A stretch of DNA of 64,000 nucleotides, taken from assembly GCA_029959085.1 (NCBI GenBank), contig JARWIR010000018.1:19529001-19593000 (forward strand), read 5' to 3'. This stretch comes from Nemophila menziesii (lineage: Eukaryota; Streptophyta; Magnoliopsida; Boraginales; Hydrophyllaceae). Under the pieces are notes generated by a model. The model searched no databases, was not told the origin of the DNA, and was given only the letters and a program-made list of their open reading frames with translations. Position 1 is the stretch's first letter. Every line of letters begins with the position of its first letter. This document shows, one piece after another, positions 18,437 through 29,954 of this stretch. A program made the position numbers and the translations under genes.

Positions 18437-20292
18437 TGATGTCACTCGTTTTGTTATAAAGATATTCTCTTAAGAGACATCATTTTAGGTAGATTTTAGA
18501 CTTATTTGATAGACTTTTATGTATATTTTGATAGTTGCATTTTCTCCCTTTAGAATTATGTTATTTACATATTTAGAGCATTTGTGCGTTAATTTGCTTA
18601 TTTTTAGTATAAACTTATTAGGTACATGGATGCTATGGAGCACCAAGATAAGGAGAAGAAGTGAAGATTAAAGTCTTAGATCAAGCAGGGAGGTCAAAGG
18701 CGAGAAAGTATCACCCAAAAAGTTAACTAAAAGAGATGAAAATCTAGAAAGGTTTTACTAATTTCTGATTTCGAGCCACATCGACAATGATTCAGGTCTG
18801 GAGATCTGAAAGACAAAGTTGCGCCTTTGAGTTAGAGAGAGTTTAGGACTTGAATCGGGTGATTTGGACGTGAGACGCAAAAGTTACGGCTTTTTTACTA
18901 CAGAGTGTACACCAGTTACACGATTCTCTAATTTAGACTTGGGCTTTTCATCATATGACTTATTATTATTAAGTAAAAACCCAATCCGATTTAGTGTATT
19001 ATAAATAGGCTTTTAGACCTCCTTTTTACATACGCTTCATTATTTTCAAAGTCAGAGTCAGAGCAAAAAGGCAGAGGAGAAAGCTAGAGCTGGAGAATTC
19101 CTATTCTTCCAACGACAGCTCAATCCAATTCTTAAATTAGGTTATTTAATTCCTTTTGGTAATTGAGAATAATGACTTCCATTTATTTATTTTCAGTTTT
19201 TAATTCGATTATGAGCTAAATTTCTTAGTACTTGAGAATCACAATAATGGTTTGAAGCCCTAGTTTATTTAATTTTTGTTTTCCGAATTTGGGATTCTAC
19301 TATTTAATCTAAGTTGGGTATTTTAAACTGGATATTAATTTACGCTTTTTTACTAATTCGTTGACGCGCAACTAGAAATAGTTTTTAGTAATTGGGCTAT
19401 TCACTTTAATAGGGAAGTGATCATCCGACAGGCGGGTTTGATTACAGACATAGGTAATATCTGTGTGATGTCCGTTATTGATCGACAGGCTTGACTAATC
19501 ACATAGCCAAAGAGGTAAAGAACTTCACATCTGTAAGTAAATGAGCTACCTTAGAGGGGCCTATATTATCGTAGGATAGCTCCTAGATCCACCCGACAGG
19601 GGGCTAGGAGATATTAGAGTCCCGACTAGTATATAAATACCGACATTACCCTTAACCGGAAACATTAATTAGACAAACTTAGGTGGATTCCTTACAAGAC
19701 TCAAGTACATCTCTCATCTCTGCGTCTACACTTATTTACTTTCAGTATTTACTTTCAGTTAATCATTTTGGTACTTTATTTTAATGCATCTTTAGTTATA
19801 ATACAAAACCAAACAAATATCTTTATATTTTATAATTATGTTTTAGCAATGACTTCTACTTAGTTGATTAATACCAAAGTTATAACTATCCGTCCCTGAG
19901 AACGAAATCCCAATTATCAGTTTATTACTTGAACGGCCCGTATACTTGCGGTCTGTGGATCCTTTGTTTATTTATTGCTTAATTTTATCACACGTTTAAT
20001 TGTTATTTTATTTTTCAGTTTTACTCTTTTCTTTTGTTTCGTCTTTCTCAGGTTTTACGGGTTTGGTGCATGCTCTCAAACCTTGAGAGATTATTCAGAC
20101 TTCAAAACAAAAGAAAGAAGTAAGAAAAGGAAGCAAGGGAGAAAGGAATGGATGCAGTAAACAACAACAACAATGTCAGCAATGTCAATGATCCTCAAGT
20201 GGAAGTGGATGCAAACGGAAATCCTATAATCCATAATCCTCCAATTATCAACAATCAAAATCAAGAAATTCCTCCTCCACCTAGAGGACAAG
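18437..20292 (+). mobile_element. Athila-like remnant: 5' LTR, leader and gag start
   Basis: An LTR starts TGATGTCACTCG at 18437, with the family's short inverted repeat (AGAGACATCA at 18474-18483). It has a TATA box, ATTATAAATAGG, near 19000 and (C)GACAGG repeats at 19425-19605. It runs to TGCGGTCTGTGGATCC near 19960. The LTR end and the tRNA primer site are missing. The sequence passes straight into leader DNA like that of the minus-strand relative (TTTCTCAGG...GGTTTGGTGCATGC) and the first codons of gag. At 20293 it is cut by an oppositely oriented LTR. Confidence 0.75.
20057..20292 (+). pseudogene. gag N-terminal fragment
   Basis: The segment corresponds to the leader/gag start of the minus-strand relative (GGTTTGGTGTATGCG there, GGTTTGGTGCATGC here). 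The short first frame is closed by TAA near 20120. A second Met at 20149 opens an Asn-rich stretch (MDAVNNNNNVSNVND) that ends with the LTR insertion at 20293. No capsid or zinc-finger part remains. Confidence 0.55.
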
Positions 20293-21770
20293 TGGTGGTC
20301 CGTTGTGTGTTCTAAAATAAATGCAAGAAGGAAAAGAGAACCACAACCGCAAGTGTACGGTTGTCCCAAGTAATATAAGTGATAAAACAGATTCGTTCTC
20401 AGCAACGGAATGGTTGACTCTAATTCTTATCAGATAGTAGTTAATTGCACGTGAAAACAAGTAAATAATTTTTAGAATTGTTTGTTTGGTTTTCTAATGC
20501 TAAGACAATGAATTGAAATACTAAATTAATGCAAATAATTAACTAGACGCAAGAAATAAATAGCTAAACGCAAGGATGAGAAGGCAATACTTGAGAGACG
20601 CAAGGGTTTTACCTAATTATCATTCATTTCATGCTTTATTTAAGGGACAAATCGATAAATATGTATTGGTTAGGATTCTATGTTCTCCTTACCCCCGTCA
20701 GGGTGGGACTAAAGAGCTACTCTCAAGTGCTACAAACCCCGTCAGGGTGATTATAGTCCACTCTCGAGTGATTAAGTCTATTCTTACCCAATTGGCCATA
20801 TGTTTAATTAAGCTCGTCAGAGTCAAATAATTTCTAACCTACATTCGTTAATTAGTTTTGTACCCAGACCCCCCGTCAAGGTGATCCAATCGCCACTAAT
20901 TGGAATAACCTAGATACTAAATCCTATTTAATGATTCATGACTTCATAAACAGTAATTAAAAGCAAATTAATGAAAAATACACTTCACCCAATTTGATTT
21001 AAATAATAATTATCCCAAATTCAATACATGAAACGAAATCAAATTGGGATCAACCCATTATGCGTTCTCAAGCACTTAATGAAATTAGCTCATGCTAATG
21101 CGAAAAACTAAATTAAAAGAAATAAAAGTACTCATATTGTTTTACAGAAAGAAATAAAAGAAAAACCTAATTTCGAAATTAGATTAGCTGTGATTTGGTG
21201 ATATAGACCGTCTCCAGCTCTCTAGCTTTCTCTGCTTCCTTGCCTCGACTTCTCTCTGATGCTCTGCTTTGTAAAAAGTGAATTGTGTGTAAAATAGAAG
21301 TCAAAACCCTTATTTATACTCCAGAATTCGGACTTGGACCTTAGGCTAAGGTTTAAATGAAATAATAAAGGCCCAAGTCCATTATCTTAGCCCAAAATCC
21401 TGTAACTGCTCCACCACCTCCACCACCTCCACTAAAACAGCTCTAATCGGCTCCTTTCAACTCAGATTGACCTCATTCCAGTTGCTAAAGTTCCGTAACT
21501 CAATGGGGCACGTTTTCTCTTCACAAGTCAGCGGCTAAATCTACTCTTGGATGGCTCGAAATCAGCAATATTTGGCAACTTTCTAGATTTGTAGCTTTAA
21601 AATATCAATTCTTTTGGGATTTGTCTTCATGCTTTGACTCCATATCACGATCTTTGACTTTATTCCACTAAGGAATTCCAAATTAGATAGATTTAAAACA
21701 AGAACTAGGGTTCATAAATATATGCTAAATATCATGCTAAAATTATTTAGTTCATACTAAAGAAAAAAGA
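20293..21770 (-). repeat. diverged Athila-like LTR, minus strand, truncated
   Basis: The segment starts TGGTGGTCCGTTGTGTG, the inverted LTR end, and matches the LTRs at 25604 and 36699: the AAGTGTACGGTTGTCCCAAG block near 20350, CCGTCAGGGTG repeats near 20695-20755, and ATCACGATCTTTGACTTTATTC near 21645. A minus-strand TATA lies near 21312. The LTR start (TGATGTC in sense) is missing; similarity fades after 21700. The 5 bp before it, ACAAG (20288-20292), has no clear partner. It is a truncated solo LTR or the rest of a deleted element. Confidence 0.75.
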
Positions 21771-22340
21771 AAAAAGAATTACAAATTTGAAGGTTGAAGA
21801 AGACATGATATGGTGTTCAGCTCCTTCCAAACTTCTCTTCTTGTGTTGTAAGCTTCCTCTTGGCTTAAGGTTTGCCAAGGATGTGTTTCTTCTGATAAGA
21901 GGGTGTATTTATAGGGTATAGGAAACCCTAAAACGTTTTCTTGGAGTGGAAGACAAGTATTTAGACTTCTAACCCAACTCAAATTCGTAACCCTAAAATA
22001 TAGAAAAGGTAATAATCTGCCGCTGTTTTGTTTTGGCCATAACGTCTTTGTTTCAACTCCGTTTGACATGTTCCATATGTTGAAACTGATCGTCTCGGAA
22101 AGCTCTATAACTTTGATTCAGAACATTCTATCACATTCCTAGCCAATATTGAGTTATGATCACTTTTATGTTCGTAGCTACTGGAATTCAGTTTATTTGG
22201 CAACTTTATCTTTTCCTTTTCCATATTTCTTTCCTTTATCTCCAATTTCCATGTTTATCTTCTCTCCCTTATCTCTTAGAATTGACTTGACATCTAATTA
22301 ATTACCATATATCTTTAAATCTTCACAATTAACAAACAAT
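21771..22340 (-). other. unassigned repeat-like segment
   Basis: A minus-strand TATA-like TATAAATACACCC lies near 21905, with leader-like sequence below it, reminiscent of another LTR. The small open frame at 21779-22069 (minus) has no recognisable domain. I cannot place its ends. Confidence 0.35.
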
Positions 22341-23168
22341 TAAACCCAATATGTTCTACCATGGTTACAACACCGATGACCATGGATAACGGAGTACGGA
22401 TAAAGTACGAGGGAGATAGGTGGCGAAGCCACTGTGGGATCTGTGGTAAGAGACGGCTGTTGACACCTACTCAACTGACGACGGCGGAACAAGGTAATAC
22501 CAAACAACATAACACGCAACACTTAGGAAGAAAGAACAGGATAGTGGTGACAACTCTTATGGAGGACGGTGAAAGGGTTTCTCTTATGGAAGGGCTAAAG
22601 AACACAGACTGGAGTATGAAGGCGAGATGTTTTCAAGGATTTGAGAGGGTATGATCTAATGGTTGGCTGCTTCTGCTAATCTAGAGAAGGGAGAGATGGA
22701 TTACTAATTACAAACGATGATAGGAGAAGGAATATGTTGAGAATGGAAAGGAGATTAAGGGTCACCGGGAAAGGGATAAGGATTTGGATAAGGATTAACA
22801 AGGGAACAATGGAAACGATTTTGATTTGGGTCATAAGGAAGAATTTGATTAGCTGGCACGCATGCAAACCCTTTCTCCCGTTTTCAAGAATGACGATAGA
22901 CATATGGCGAGTTCCAAGACATGGAAGACGGTTCATTTTCTCTAGGGTGGTACACGCGGTAAAAGGAAAAAAGGAAAACTAAAAGAAAAAAATTAGACCG
23001 CTCCACCTGGCCCACTATCTCGGTGAATATCACCGCTTCGTGAAGAACAACGACAAACTTCTACTTTTTATTCCTAAGTCTTTCTTCAATTGTTCTTTTT
23101 GTATAAACTTTTCATTTTACATACTTTCTTCTCTTCTCTCTAACTTTCTTTTCAGAAAACGAAGTCTA
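22341..23168 (+). other. probable 5' UTR of the second LINE
   Basis: The sequence is more GC-rich than its flank and contains two small open frames (22361-22654, 22734-22982) without known domains. It lies directly upstream of ORF1 in the right orientation. LINE internal promoters sit in such leaders; no promoter motif is evident here. Confidence 0.4.
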
Positions 23169-24898
23169 ATGGCTACATACTCACGGCATGCGCTACTAAT
23201 GACTTTCCTTCATCCAGATGAGGAAGAAGAACTCGGCGTCATTGAGTTGGACATCAAGGTGCGTCGAGTAGAAAATCTTGATCGAGGGAGAGTCTTGATG
23301 GTTAGAATCATGGGTGAAGACAAGATCAACTTAGATGGGTTTCGACGGTGGGTTTTCGACATATGGCAAGTGCGAGGTAATGTGATAATCTCTGAAATTT
23401 CTACAAATTACTTTAAGTTAGAGATTGATAACCCTAAGGAGAGGGACCGTCTGTGGAATCTCCGACTGGGTATTATGATTGGGTTGCATGCGGGTTTTAC
23501 AAAGGGAAATGGTAGTTTTAATGGGACCTTCACCCCCTCCAACTATTCAGCTGCATGGATCCAGGTGGGGGGGGGGGTGTTAGCTCATATCCAGAACACG
23601 ATTGGCACAATTAAGAACATAGCGCGCACCTTTACTGATCTGGAGGAGATAGATTTTCCAGAAGATGATACGGCGGTGGTTTCGGTACTTCGATTCCGTG
23701 CTAGTTTTCGAGTCATCGACCAATCCCACGTGGAAAATTTCTCAGACAACAGGATGGTGTTCGGTGGGTCACATTTAAGTAGGAGAATATTGGGTTATTC
23801 TGTTTCGCTTATGGGAAGCTCGGTCGCAAACGTGAAAATTGCGATGAACCAGCTGATAGGGAAGGACTTTCAGCCCCTAAACTCCGACTTATCACGTGGG
23901 GTTCGGAGAATATTATTAAGGACACCTTGGAAAAACCTTTATATGGTGTTCGAAAACGAGTAGGTGATTCCTTTTTATCGCATGCTAGCTAATTTAATTG
24001 GGATAGAGATGATGAAGGATCACCAGTTAATCCAGCTGAGGGTCAAGAAAGAGAGGTTCGTTCTAAACGTAGGAATGACAACAGGTTTCAATTTAGTAGG
24101 GATAATCTGGGTGATAGTTCAGACACGAGGGGTGATGTGGATATGGGAGGGGAACAGATTGGACAACAGCAACAGGGACTGAATGAAGTTATTTTAGAGG
24201 CACAGAGACAAGGAAGTTTCGTGCAGCGGGCTGTAAGGACAGTGTTTCTTAGTGATGATGAAAATGATACTACACGAAATACAGGTGATGGTGTGAGGAA
24301 GGAGCTTGAGGAAAATCATGTGGGTAATAAGAAACATGACTCTTCCAGTGATACTACATATTCAGATAAGACTAGTACAGCGAGGTTCAAAGGAATTTCG
24401 AATGCGACAGCCAAGTAGAGAAGGAATGAGTACATGAGGTTCCTTACTGTATCAAATAAAAGACAGAAAATTCAAACTAGTGTCTATAGTGTGGAAGGTA
24501 ATAAGTTAAGAAAACTCAGTCTGGAAGAAAGAATTGTTTTGCAAGATGTGGATACGGAAGGGAACTTAGGTAATTTGCTTGAGGGGGTTAATGCTATAGA
24601 AAATCAGGAGCCTATTGAGAATTTGGGTACTGGAATGGTTGAAGGTGCTACTGGGGTTGAGACTTTGGATAAAAATGTTGCAACTACTGGTGGTGATGGG
24701 GATGGAAGTGAACGTGGAAAGGAACAGCTAGATGGTGTGGTGTTTGGTGGAATGGTCCAGGAAGTAGAGCCGACCTTTGAACAAGACTATTCAAGGATGC
24801 GTGGCAAAGGGGGCGCTAGGGTTCGTGGCAGGGTTAGGCGTGGAGGAAGGGGTAGACGAGGTAGCAGCCACCCGGAGATGGCTGCGGAGGGGAAATGA
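23169..24898 (+). pseudogene. LINE ORF1, DUF4283-like plus decayed zinc knuckle
   Basis: From ATG 23169 the first ~180 codons match the pattern of the plant LINE/gag-like DUF4283 region (RRWVFDIWQVRGNVIISEIS, then DRLWNLRLGIMIGLHAGF, then AAWIQVGG). After a frame change, possibly at the G-run near 23567-23577 or further on, a zinc-knuckle relic is readable near 23800 (FCFAYGKLGRKRENC): the second Cys and the His of the CCHC pattern are replaced. The rest is acidic/Lys-rich with stops near 23780, 23985 and 24416, ending in Arg/Gly-rich residues. The product would bind LINE RNA. Its stop overlaps the ORF2 ATG as ATGA. Confidence 0.75.
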
Positions 24899-25603
24899 TT
24901 ACGATTTTCTGGAATTGTCAGGGAATCAGGGCCCCCCTGACAGTCCAGGTGCTTCGAGCCATGGTGGAGGAACATAAACCCTCAATCGCTTGCTTTTGTG
25001 AAACAATATTGAATGATGGGGATGCTCTAATTTTTGTTAGAAATTTACGTTTTGATAATCATTTTGTGGTTAATCCCCAGGGGAGTTTGGAGCACTCTGG
25101 GGGGTTTTTGTTGGTCTGGAATGACCCCTTGACTATTTCTATTTTGAACTTTGGCCCCTACTTTTTTATGATTTATATTAATGATAATGGTACTTTGTAT
25201 TATTATGTTTTTGTGCATGCTCCATCTATTTATCAGGAAAGACAACTGTTATATAACCAGATCACAGAGTGGAGAATTAACCATGCTGATCCACTTGTTG
25301 TGATGGGAGATTTCAATGATATTAGCAACGCGACACAACGACTCAGCTTGACTCCACCAAACCAACAATACATATTAAATTTTAATCTTTTTATTACGTA
25401 TAATATGTTAACTAAAATCCAGACCTATGGAAGTTTTTTTACTTGGACAAATAGGCGACAAGATGCAACAGTGGTTAAATCACGAATTGACAAAGTTTTC
25501 GCTTCCACGGAATGGGCAGACAAATTTCTTAATGCGACTGCTTACCTTCCCCCGGCAGTGGGATCCGACCACTCACCCATTATTCTATTTCCAAATGGCA
25601 AGG
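24895..25603 (+). pseudogene. LINE ORF2 endonuclease part, interrupted
   Basis: The frame opens at ATG 24895, four bases inside the end of ORF1. Endonuclease motifs are intact: FWNCQG, CETI, GDFND near 25310, FTWTN, SRIDK, and the catalytic SDHSPI near 25566. The reading frame runs without a break into the target bases CAAGG, then into the LTR of the inserted element; it continues at 38250. Compared with the intact LINE at 12775-18137 this is a different lineage, with only motif-level similarity. Confidence 0.88.
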
Positions 25604-27176
25604 TGGTGGTCCTTTGTGTGTTCTAAAATAAATGCAAAAGTAATCAAACCACAACCGCAAGTGTACGGTTGTCCCAAGTAGTAATAAGTGATGCTAGGAT
25701 CGTTCGCAGGGACGGTTTGGTTAACTACAATGCTTATCGAATAATGAATGGTTGCACTTATGAAAGCAAATAAAAAGATAATGATTGATTGTTGGTTTTT
25801 TTTAATTAATTCTAAATAATGAAAGACTAAATGGAAAATGCAAGTAAATAGTAAAACGCAAGTAAATGAGTGTGAAACGCAAATATGAGAAAGTAGCACT
25901 TGAGAACACAAAGGATCCTCCTAATCCTATTTCATAAACTATGTTGTTTAAGGGTTAAATTGGTCAATTACAATGGTCGGGATTCTAATTTCCTTATACC
26001 CCCGTCAGGGTGGACTATAAGGCTATCCTAGAGTGTCACTAGTCCCGTCAGGGTAAATATGATCCACTTTTAGATGTTTAAGAATTTGACCTCATTGGCC
26101 CTAAAATTAGCTAAGTTTGTCAGAATCAATAGCTTCTATTTTAGATTGAATAATTGGTTCCGTACCTAAACCCTCCGTCAGGATGATCCACACGCCACTT
26201 ATGTGGAATAGCCTAGATACTAATACCTGCTCTTAGTTCATGACTCTAAAAACAGTAAATAATCCCAAATTATCGAAAAGAGTAAAAGTCCCAATTTCAT
26301 TTAATTTAACAGAAACCCAAAATTAAACATAGAATTTCAATAGAATTGGGATTCACCCATAAAGCATTCTCAAGTACTATGATGTAATTAGCTCATACTA
26401 ATTAAAAAGAAAACTAAATTAAAAGAAATGGAATTCATAATGTATTACAAAATTAAAATTAAAGAAAACCTAATTTCCGGAATAGGATTTGGCTGAGAAT
26501 GGAGATATAGACCCTCTCCAACTCTTGCAGCTTCTTCTTTCTTCCTTCTGTTGCTTCTCTCTGATGTTTTATTTTGTAAAAAGTGAATTGTGTGAAAAAT
26601 AGAAGTCAAGAGCTCCTTTTATAAGCTCCAATTCGGACTTGGACCTAGGCTTTTAATTAAATGAAATATCGAAGGCCCAAGTCTACTAACTTAACCCAAA
26701 ATCCCGTAACTGCTGCACCACCTCCACTAAAACGGATCTAGCCGATTTGTTATAACTCCGATTGACCTGAAATCACTTGCAAAATTTCTGTAACTCGATA
26801 AGAAACGTTTTCTATTCGAAGGTCAACGGCTAAATCATCTCTTAAGTGCCTCGAAATCAGCAATCTTTGGCCTGTTTTCCAGATTTGCAGCTCTAAAATC
26901 AACTTCTTTCGGGATTTATCTTCAAGTCTTGACTCCATATCACGATCTTTGACTTTCTTCTCGGATTCCATTCCTAGATAATATTTAAAACCTACAAACT
27001 TTTCACTAAACTACCCAAGATTACGCGCAAAAGTTTAATAAATCAAAAATACTAGAAATAAAATAGGAATTCCGGATTATTACATTTTTAACTCAAAAGT
27101 CTGTCAAAATATTCAATTAAACATAAAAAATGATGTCTCCCAAGGGTCGAAAATAAGAACAATTAGGGAGACATCA
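25604..27176 (-). repeat. 3' LTR of the minus-strand Athila element
   Basis: This LTR is 1573 bp. On the plus strand it begins TGGTGGTCCTTTGTGTG and ends AGGGAGACATCA. A minus-strand TATA (TTATAAAAGG) lies near 26617. It contains four GTCAGG-type repeats at 25995-26180. Its sense start has a perfect 11-bp inverted repeat (TGATGTCTCCC at 27131-27141 and GGGAGACATCA at 27166-27176). Confidence 0.95.
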
Positions 27177-28634
27177 AGACCCCCAACTCAAACCTTTGTC
27201 GTCCCGACAAAGTAAAACAAAACAAAGGGGTAGAAGTGAACGTAAGAACAAATAGAAGCTAGCAAATACACCTAAAGAAAGTCTTAAGATAAATCTCATA
27301 TAGCAAACTCTAGAAACTAATATACACATACATCTAAAATGCAACATCAAACATAAATAATCTCAATCATAAAATTAAAGTCGCAATGCTTGAAGGTTAC
27401 ACTTGTACTCATCTCTGTATGATGGTTATAGGGTGGTCATTAATCCTAACTCGCTTTGAACGCTCCACCTAGTGTACTCCCTATCAACAGAATCATAAAT
27501 TCACTATGTACTTAAGAATCACGAGGTCTTTATGGTTTTAATAATGGCTTAAGGACGGTGTGGATGTATATTTGGTAAATTTGAAGTGAGTTTTTGGCTC
27601 TCTCCTTACTTACCATCAACAATGTCCTCGAGCTTGAGTTATCGCTCAAAAGATGTTCTCACTCACCCATATACGCAACAATTTAGCGTCCCATGTCTAC
27701 CCACTATAAACAGGATGATTTTTCAGAAAATTTCCACTTTGCCGGGTGTTTTATTCATTTGTATTTTTCTTTTTCTCTTTTTTTTGTACAGACGCAAATC
27801 GGGTTCCCGGTTTTGACGAAACCGGTTCCCGGTTCCTACTGTATGGAATTTCGAATTTTTTCATTTTTTCTATCTTTTCTGTTTTTTCTCATTCCCGGCA
27901 AAGGGTTACAAGTATATATCATCTGCAATTGTGCTACAATACAAAACACATCAATCCCAACCCATTAACTTCCCCATAAGTGGACCCACCACCCCAAACT
28001 CAAGCTCGAGACATGTCTCAGGATTGTGATTCAAGTGCGGGTCATATGGTCATGCCTAATAATCTAAGGGATAATGGCTTATATCGTGGCTACAAAGAAA
28101 AGGCTAAAGGCTCAAAGTGGGCTAAGACGGATAATAATTAATACAAGGGATAGAAGGCTAAAAGGCTACAAATGGCTAACAAAGAACTGTCCCTATCATT
28201 TACTAAGTACATAGTTTGTCTTTAGTTCATATCTAGGTGGGTTCTCTACTAATTAGGATTTCACGTTTTACACACCAAACATATTCCTTAAGTACAAGCT
28301 TACTTCATTTGCATTGTTCATTAATTTTTCCTATTAATTACCTATGTTTACATGCAATTCTAAATGCATTTTATATCAATCCCTGAAGTCCACTATTTAC
28401 TATCATCGATTTATCAAAAGTATGCTTAAAGGGATATTTAAAAATTTTCTACAGTCAAACGCAACTCCGAAAATTCTTTTATTGAAAGCAATTAAAACAA
28501 ATAGCACATAAAAACTGGGATGAGGCAACGAACCCCACCCCAAACTCAAAAATGAGTTGTGTCCCCACGACTCAAAAAGACTCAATAAAGCATTTAAACT
28601 AATCTACACTAAAAGAGGGATTAGAAAACGTATC
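27177..28634 (-). other. 3' UTR and polypurine tract of the minus-strand Athila element
   Basis: The polypurine tract (sense TTGAGTTGGGGGTCT, 27177-27191) abuts the LTR. The rest matches the 3' UTR of the element at 1571-3009, including the GAGTCGTGGGG landmark near 28562. Near 27798-27836 it contains the palindromic GGGTTCCCGG motif that also makes up the spacer at 30340-30875. Confidence 0.8.
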
Positions 28635-29954
28635 TTAACCAGCGCGTGGCTGGTTATCGGTGTTGCGTTCTGGACCTTTATCTCGCGTAACAGCATCATA
28701 AATCGCGTTTTGAAGTGTGTTTACGCCTAAGATCAAAGTTCGAAGTAGGTCCAACTCTTTTGTAACGTTTGCCAAGGTAGCAATCATCTTATCTTGATTC
28801 TCTTCCAACACCTTAATTTTCGATTCCAACTCAGGAACAGTCTTCGCTATCTTTGATGGAGGTGCTCTAGGAGTCTTCGTAGCTCGTGTTGCTTCGTCAT
28901 GGATATTCAGAATCGTACTCAATGCTATGCTCACACCAACTGAAACACCGTCAATATCTGCGTTCCTACGCGGAATCTTTACGTCTAAGCACAACTTAGT
29001 AATAGTACAAGGGAACTTGAGATTTTGTTGTTTCATTGGAAATTTCGCGAACTCCATGATTGTATCATAAATAATTTTAGCAACGTCTATTGGTTTCTCC
29101 TCCAAAACACATTTAATAACAATGATATGCTCTTTCTTCAACTCGGATGTGTGTTTAATTCCAAAGAAAGTGGGTATTATGAAACGAGACCAAACCTTTG
29201 CACGAGGTGTCAAACTACTGCTGTAAAACTGTCCAGGATACCTTTCTCCTTCGGGAATTGGGCTAGCCCCATTAACAAGCACGGTCCCCCAAAGGGATTC
29301 AAAATCGAAAGAAGGGTCATTAAGAGTTTCTTGGAATGGACATGTTCCAGAAAAGTTGGGTAATTTCAAAGATTTCCGAATAAGGTCAATTGAGAAAGGA
29401 ACTACCTTTTTGCGAATTTCAATTGCCTCACGGGAAATAGCTAAACCTTCATAAAATTCTCGCACAAAAGTAGGAATAAACTCAAGCTTCCTTTCTCTCA
29501 ATTCTTTCCAACCAAACTTGTCACAAGCCACAGCATATTCTTTGTGAGCACTACTCATAATACCATTAGGAAAATTTGTCTCCTCACCAAACTTCAAAAA
29601 TTCAATTCTTTCACGAACCTGAGTATTCCAAGAAGTATAAACCCTCTTAGGCTTGTGGGCCCACATCTTCATACGCGGGGGTTTCTGTTGAACTGGTACT
29701 TCCGGAACTTCTTGTTCTTTTTCATCCTCAATTTTCTTCTCAATCTCATCTTCAAGTTTTTCCTCACTTTCTAGCTCATCAATTAATCTTCTCTTTTGAA
29801 CTGTGATTTCTTTTCTCTTGGGATCAAGCTTAAATTCATCAATTTTTCGTTTAGGACGCGAATCAGGAATCTCAATAGCTTGTTCTTGGGTGCCACCAAT
29901 GGTGGTTTTCTTTCTAGGAGCAGTTCTTCGGAAATCACCGGTTCTGTTAGTCAT
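28635..29954 (-). CDS. Athila-type 3' ORF (439 aa), putative plant transposon protein
   Basis: The intact frame lies between integrase and the 3' LTR. Residues 1-115 are highly charged (Lys/Glu/Arg), with nuclear-signal-like KRK clusters. Residues ~130-330 form a globular domain with KFGWKELRERKLEFIPTFV, REFYEGLAI and RAKVWSRFIIPT, a pattern I associate with the Pfam family called putative plant transposon protein. Residues ~370-415 are a likely coiled coil (PELESKIKVLEENQDKMIA). I see no signal peptide or membrane segment, so the older env-like label is not supported here. The role is unknown. The relative at 1112-1570 keeps the ends but lacks the middle domain. Confidence 0.8.
   Translation of the reverse strand: MTNRTGDFRRTAPRKKTTIGGTQEQAIEIPDSRPKRKIDEFKLDPKRKEITVQKRRLIDELESEEKLEDEIEKKIEDEKEQEVPEVPVQQKPPRMKMWAHKPKRVYTSWNTQVRERIEFLKFGEETNFPNGIMSSAHKEYAVACDKFGWKELRERKLEFIPTFVREFYEGLAISREAIEIRKKVVPFSIDLIRKSLKLPNFSGTCPFQETLNDPSFDFESLWGTVLVNGASPIPEGERYPGQFYSSSLTPRAKVWSRFIIPTFFGIKHTSELKKEHIIVIKCVLEEKPIDVAKIIYDTIMEFAKFPMKQQNLKFPCTITKLCLDVKIPRRNADIDGVSVGVSIALSTILNIHDEATRATKTPRAPPSKIAKTVPELESKIKVLEENQDKMIATLANVTKELDLLRTLILGVNTLQNAIYDAVTRDKGPERNTDNQPRAG

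Larger units (their letters stand above)
22341..25603 (+). mobile_element. second LINE, 5' part (split by an Athila element)
   Basis: This is the 5' part of a plus-strand LINE: a G-rich 5' UTR-like leader (about 22341-23168), a broken ORF1 (23169-24898) and the endonuclease part of ORF2 (24895-25603). It resumes at 38250 after a 12.6-kb insertion; the host bases CAAGG at 25599-25603 are repeated at 38250-38254. The 5' boundary is set by a change from AT-rich sequence to G-rich sequence and is uncertain. Confidence 0.8.

Noticed and set aside
22361..22982. Two plus-strand ORFs as host genes
   Set aside because: They lie in the leader of the second LINE in the same orientation and have no recognisable domain.
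28635..29954. Envelope protein reading of the Athila 3' ORF
   Set aside because: No signal peptide, membrane anchor or Cys pattern is visible; the middle domain resembles the plant transposon-protein family instead.
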